64,000 bases of DNA from Verrucomicrobiaceae bacterium (GTDB lineage Bacteria; Verrucomicrobiota; Verrucomicrobiia; Verrucomicrobiales; Verrucomicrobiaceae), in contig JAEUHK010000018.1 in NCBI GenBank assembly GCA_016795465.1, forward strand, positions 1-64,000, given 5' to 3'. The position numbers were made by a program, and so were the translations under genes. This document shows, piece by piece, positions 61,955 to 64,000 of this stretch. The first letter of the stretch is position 1, and the number at the start of each line of letters is the position of its first letter. The notes under the pieces are model-generated. The model worked only from the letters and a program-made list of their open reading frames with translations, ran no database searches and had not been told where the DNA came from.

Positions 61955-63895
61955 TCAGTCAGCCGCGGACTTTTTTGCCGCAGGCAGTTCCGGCACCACC
62001 AGCACGCAGCGAAAGCCGATGCAGCTCTCGCGAAGATTCGGGCGCTCGAAGCGGCGGAAGTCCACGCGGAGCTGGCCGGGATACCCGCCATCCACCCAGG
62101 AGCCGCCGCGCAGTGTTTTTTCCACGGAAATGACGTTCGGCGATGAATCGCACCACTCCCACACATTGCCCCACACATCGAAAAGACCTGTTTCACTCGC
62201 GGGGAAGCTGCCCACGGGCGCGGTGCGTGGGAAGGCATCCTGGCTTCCCGGCAGCGAAAGCCATGTCTCGGGCCAGTTTTCATCGCGGGCCTCGGTTCCG
62301 GCATAGTTGGCAAAATCGGCCGGTGGAGGCCAGATCTCGCCCCACGGATGGGCGGTGCCTTTTCGCGCCAGATGGCGCTTTTCCACCAACGGCTCCGTCT
62401 CGGGTGCCAGCCCTGCGGCGAGGCTCCACTCATCATCCGTCGGCAGCCGGTAATACTCACCCACCTGCAGCCGCCCCTCGCGCTGCTCACGCCAGGTCAG
62501 CCACGCGCAGAAACGCTGCGCCATGGCATGATTGATGCCGCTCGCCGCGGCCTTCGGGCCCAGTTTGAGGAGATTCAGTGCCTCCTGCAAACCACCTGCG
62601 CGGGACTCCACCGGCTCCCAACCGGATGGACGCACATCCTTCAACCGGCTGCGTATCGCATTCTCACCGCCGAACGCCTCCAACCACTCCTGGCGTTCCA
62701 GCTCGCTGCTCATGAGCGACGCCAAAAAATCCTGCACCCGCGTCTCGTGCTGGCAGACGAGCAGACCGCCCAGCCCCGGCACCGGGATGAAGCTCATCTC
62801 CAGGCTGTTTTTCCACGGCTCCGCCCTCGTGGCAGCGGCAGGATTGGCGAAACCTTTCGCGTTCAGACGCGGCGGTGGCGGCACCGGCGGCAGCGGACGC
62901 GGAATGAGATAACCGATGAGCCCCGCAAGCATCACCGAGGCCGCGATGCCGCCAATGAGCTTCCACCGGTGCTTTCGCAATCGCGCCGCCAGCTCTCCGC
63001 GCCGCAGCGCGTCGATCTGCGCCAGGCTTTTGAGCACGCTCTCCGCGCTCGCCGGCCGTTTCGATGGTTCCTCAGCGAGCAAAGACTCGATCAAGCGATC
63101 CACCTCGCGTGGCAGATCGCCTTTCTCCGACACCCGCGCAAAGCGACCCGCCGGAGGTGCCCCCGTGAGCATCTCGTAAAGCATCACACCCAGCGCATAC
63201 AGATCCACCGAGACCGTCGCAGGCTCTCCGCGCATCACTTCCGGTGCCAGGTAGTAAGGCGTGCCAAAGGTGATGCCCTCCCGCGTCATGGTGATCTTCT
63301 TTGCCGCGTCCAAATCGCGAGCCAGCGAGAAATCCGCCAGCTTCACCGCACCATCGCGACCAATCAGCACATTCGCCGGCTTCAAATCGCGATGCACCAG
63401 CCCCCGCTCATGCGCATGAGCCACCGCCTCCGTCACCCGCGTCACGATTTCCAGCGCGCGATCCGTCGTGAGCCGCTGCGCCTGCATCAGCCGCTGCAAA
63501 TCGCAGCCCTCGACGAATTCGGTAATGACATAAAAACGCTCGTCCTCCGTCTCCCCACAATCGAGCACACGCACGATGCCCGGATGCTCCAGACTGCGCA
63601 GCGCCGCCGCCTCCGACTCCATCCGCACCGCGCTCTCCACCTCCTGCGTGCGAAAAACCTTCACCGCACCCAGCGCATCATCTTCCAACCTCACCGCCCG
63701 CCACACGATCCCCTGCCCGCCAGCCCCGACAGGCTCCAAAACATCCCAACCGGGCAAAACAGGCCTCTCACCGCGATTTGCCTCCTGCACCGGCGGAAGC
63801 GAAAAATGCTCTTCGAGCGATCTCGCCACGCAGCGCGGACACAGCCCCGCCACCGCATTCGCGGGCAACTCGGCATGGCATTCAGGGCAAATCAT
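61955..63895 (-). CDS. Ser/Thr protein kinase fused to a formylglycine-generating-enzyme-like domain
   Basis: 646 residues. An N-terminal zinc ribbon (CPEC at 3-6, CPRC at 19-22) precedes a Hanks-type kinase (about 49-310): Gly-loop GAGGQGIVWRAV, Lys in LGAVKVF, VHRDLKPANVL, and then ADFSLARD instead of DFG (the metal-binding Asp remains). A membrane helix (about 313-333) and a Pro-rich linker lead to an FGE/SUMF-like domain (about 355-635: YYRLPTDDEWSLAAGL, GLFDVWGNVWEWCDSS, LRGGSWVDGG, GFRCVLVV). The extracytoplasmic FGE-like part may be a ligand-binding sensor; the true enzyme needs two Cys, which I cannot place. It lies just upstream of the giant surface protein. Confidence 0.9.
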   Translation of the reverse strand: MICPECHAELPANAVAGLCPRCVARSLEEHFSLPPVQEANRGERPVLPGWDVLEPVGAGGQGIVWRAVRLEDDALGAVKVFRTQEVESAVRMESEAAALRSLEHPGIVRVLDCGETEDERFYVITEFVEGCDLQRLMQAQRLTTDRALEIVTRVTEAVAHAHERGLVHRDLKPANVLIGRDGAVKLADFSLARDLDAAKKITMTREGITFGTPYYLAPEVMRGEPATVSVDLYALGVMLYEMLTGAPPAGRFARVSEKGDLPREVDRLIESLLAEEPSKRPASAESVLKSLAQIDALRRGELAARLRKHRWKLIGGIAASVMLAGLIGYLIPRPLPPVPPPPRLNAKGFANPAAATRAEPWKNSLEMSFIPVPGLGGLLVCQHETRVQDFLASLMSSELERQEWLEAFGGENAIRSRLKDVRPSGWEPVESRAGGLQEALNLLKLGPKAAASGINHAMAQRFCAWLTWREQREGRLQVGEYYRLPTDDEWSLAAGLAPETEPLVEKRHLARKGTAHPWGEIWPPPADFANYAGTEARDENWPETWLSLPGSQDAFPRTAPVGSFPASETGLFDVWGNVWEWCDSSPNVISVEKTLRGGSWVDGGYPGQLRVDFRRFERPNLRESCIGFRCVLVVPELPAAKKSAAD

Positions 63896-63932
63896 GGATC
63901 AAAGAAGCATTCCCAGTGCGGCCTCGCTTGTT

Positions 63933-64000
63933 TCACTGCGCGTGCGCGATCACACCGATGAGGTAGCGCACCTCCTCATCCGCCTGCGCCGCATCCTCCA
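63933..64000 (-). CDS. C-terminal end of a further gene, possibly an ECF sigma factor
   Basis: Only the last 21 codons and the stop (63933-63935) are inside the window: EDAAQADEEVRYLIGVIAHA then Gln-stop. The acidic E-E-V-R-Y-L-I-G-V ending resembles the tails of ECF sigma factors that often precede Ser/Thr kinase genes in Verrucomicrobiota and Planctomycetes. The gene order (regulator, kinase, surface protein) fits, but the identification is only suggestive. Confidence 0.45.
   Translation of the reverse strand, partial: EDAAQADEEVRYLIGVIAHAQ

Overview
The window is a GC-rich bacterial chromosome segment that looks like a member of Verrucomicrobiota, probably near Prosthecobacter/Verrucomicrobiaceae. 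This is inferred from gene content: formylglycine sulfatases, a DUF1501 protein, secreted PQQ-type beta-propellers, a kinase fused to a formylglycine-generating-enzyme-like domain, a giant LamG/chitobiase-like surface protein, and the rarity of Shine-Dalgarno sequences. No rRNA, tRNA, CRISPR array or transposase gene was seen.

1-4.7 kb is an accessory patch. It begins with the 3' part of gnd. Then come an orphan antitoxin-like gene and a second, diverged copy of the last 84 bases of gnd with its own terminator, so the small gene sits between direct repeats of native sequence. Next is an AT-richer orphan gene, then a two-gene cassette (a 52-aa basic protein plus a TIR/nucleotide-binding-like protein). 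The patch closes with an exact 42-bp-period array of eight palindromic units bounded by inverted ends, and a long two-tier hairpin.

4.7-22.3 kb is mixed. It holds a secreted cupredoxin-PA14 protein, a GYF-like protein with ClpS, purA with an ArsC/Spx-like gene and an FHA protein, an RND pump, two secreted PQQ-like propellers, a 54-aa membrane peptide too short for routine calling, an MFS transporter, a zinc-ribbon/Smr protein, a PF10023-type metallopeptidase and a DUF1501 protein.

22.3-30.8 kb is a tightly packed plus-strand run. A YtrA-type GntR regulator (with an operator-like palindrome over its promoter), an ABC ATPase and two large membrane proteins form the first part. A Gfo/Idh/MocA oxidoreductase, a LolD-like ATPase and a HlyD-like adaptor follow. 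Gaps are tiny, with ATGA overlaps.

30.8-48.9 kb carries an M48-like membrane protein that has lost its HExxH histidines, a sulfatase, a GspD-type secretin, an L,D-transpeptidase, a cyclophilin, a lipoprotein, the divergent pyrF/purE pair, a beta-hydroxyacid dehydrogenase, a stand-alone ABC ATPase, two tandem secreted paralogues with internal two-fold repeats, a PfkB kinase, a GDP-fucose-synthase-like gene and a DUF5069 gene.

48.9-64 kb holds a 70-aa membrane protein inserted between two copies of the DUF5069/sulfatase intergenic region, a second sulfatase, an 11-kb gene for a 3,694-residue extracellular protein, a Ser/Thr kinase-FGE fusion and the tail of one more gene, possibly an ECF sigma factor. 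The sulfatases, the FGE-like domain and the carbohydrate-binding giant protein together suggest use of sulfated polysaccharides. That is an inference.
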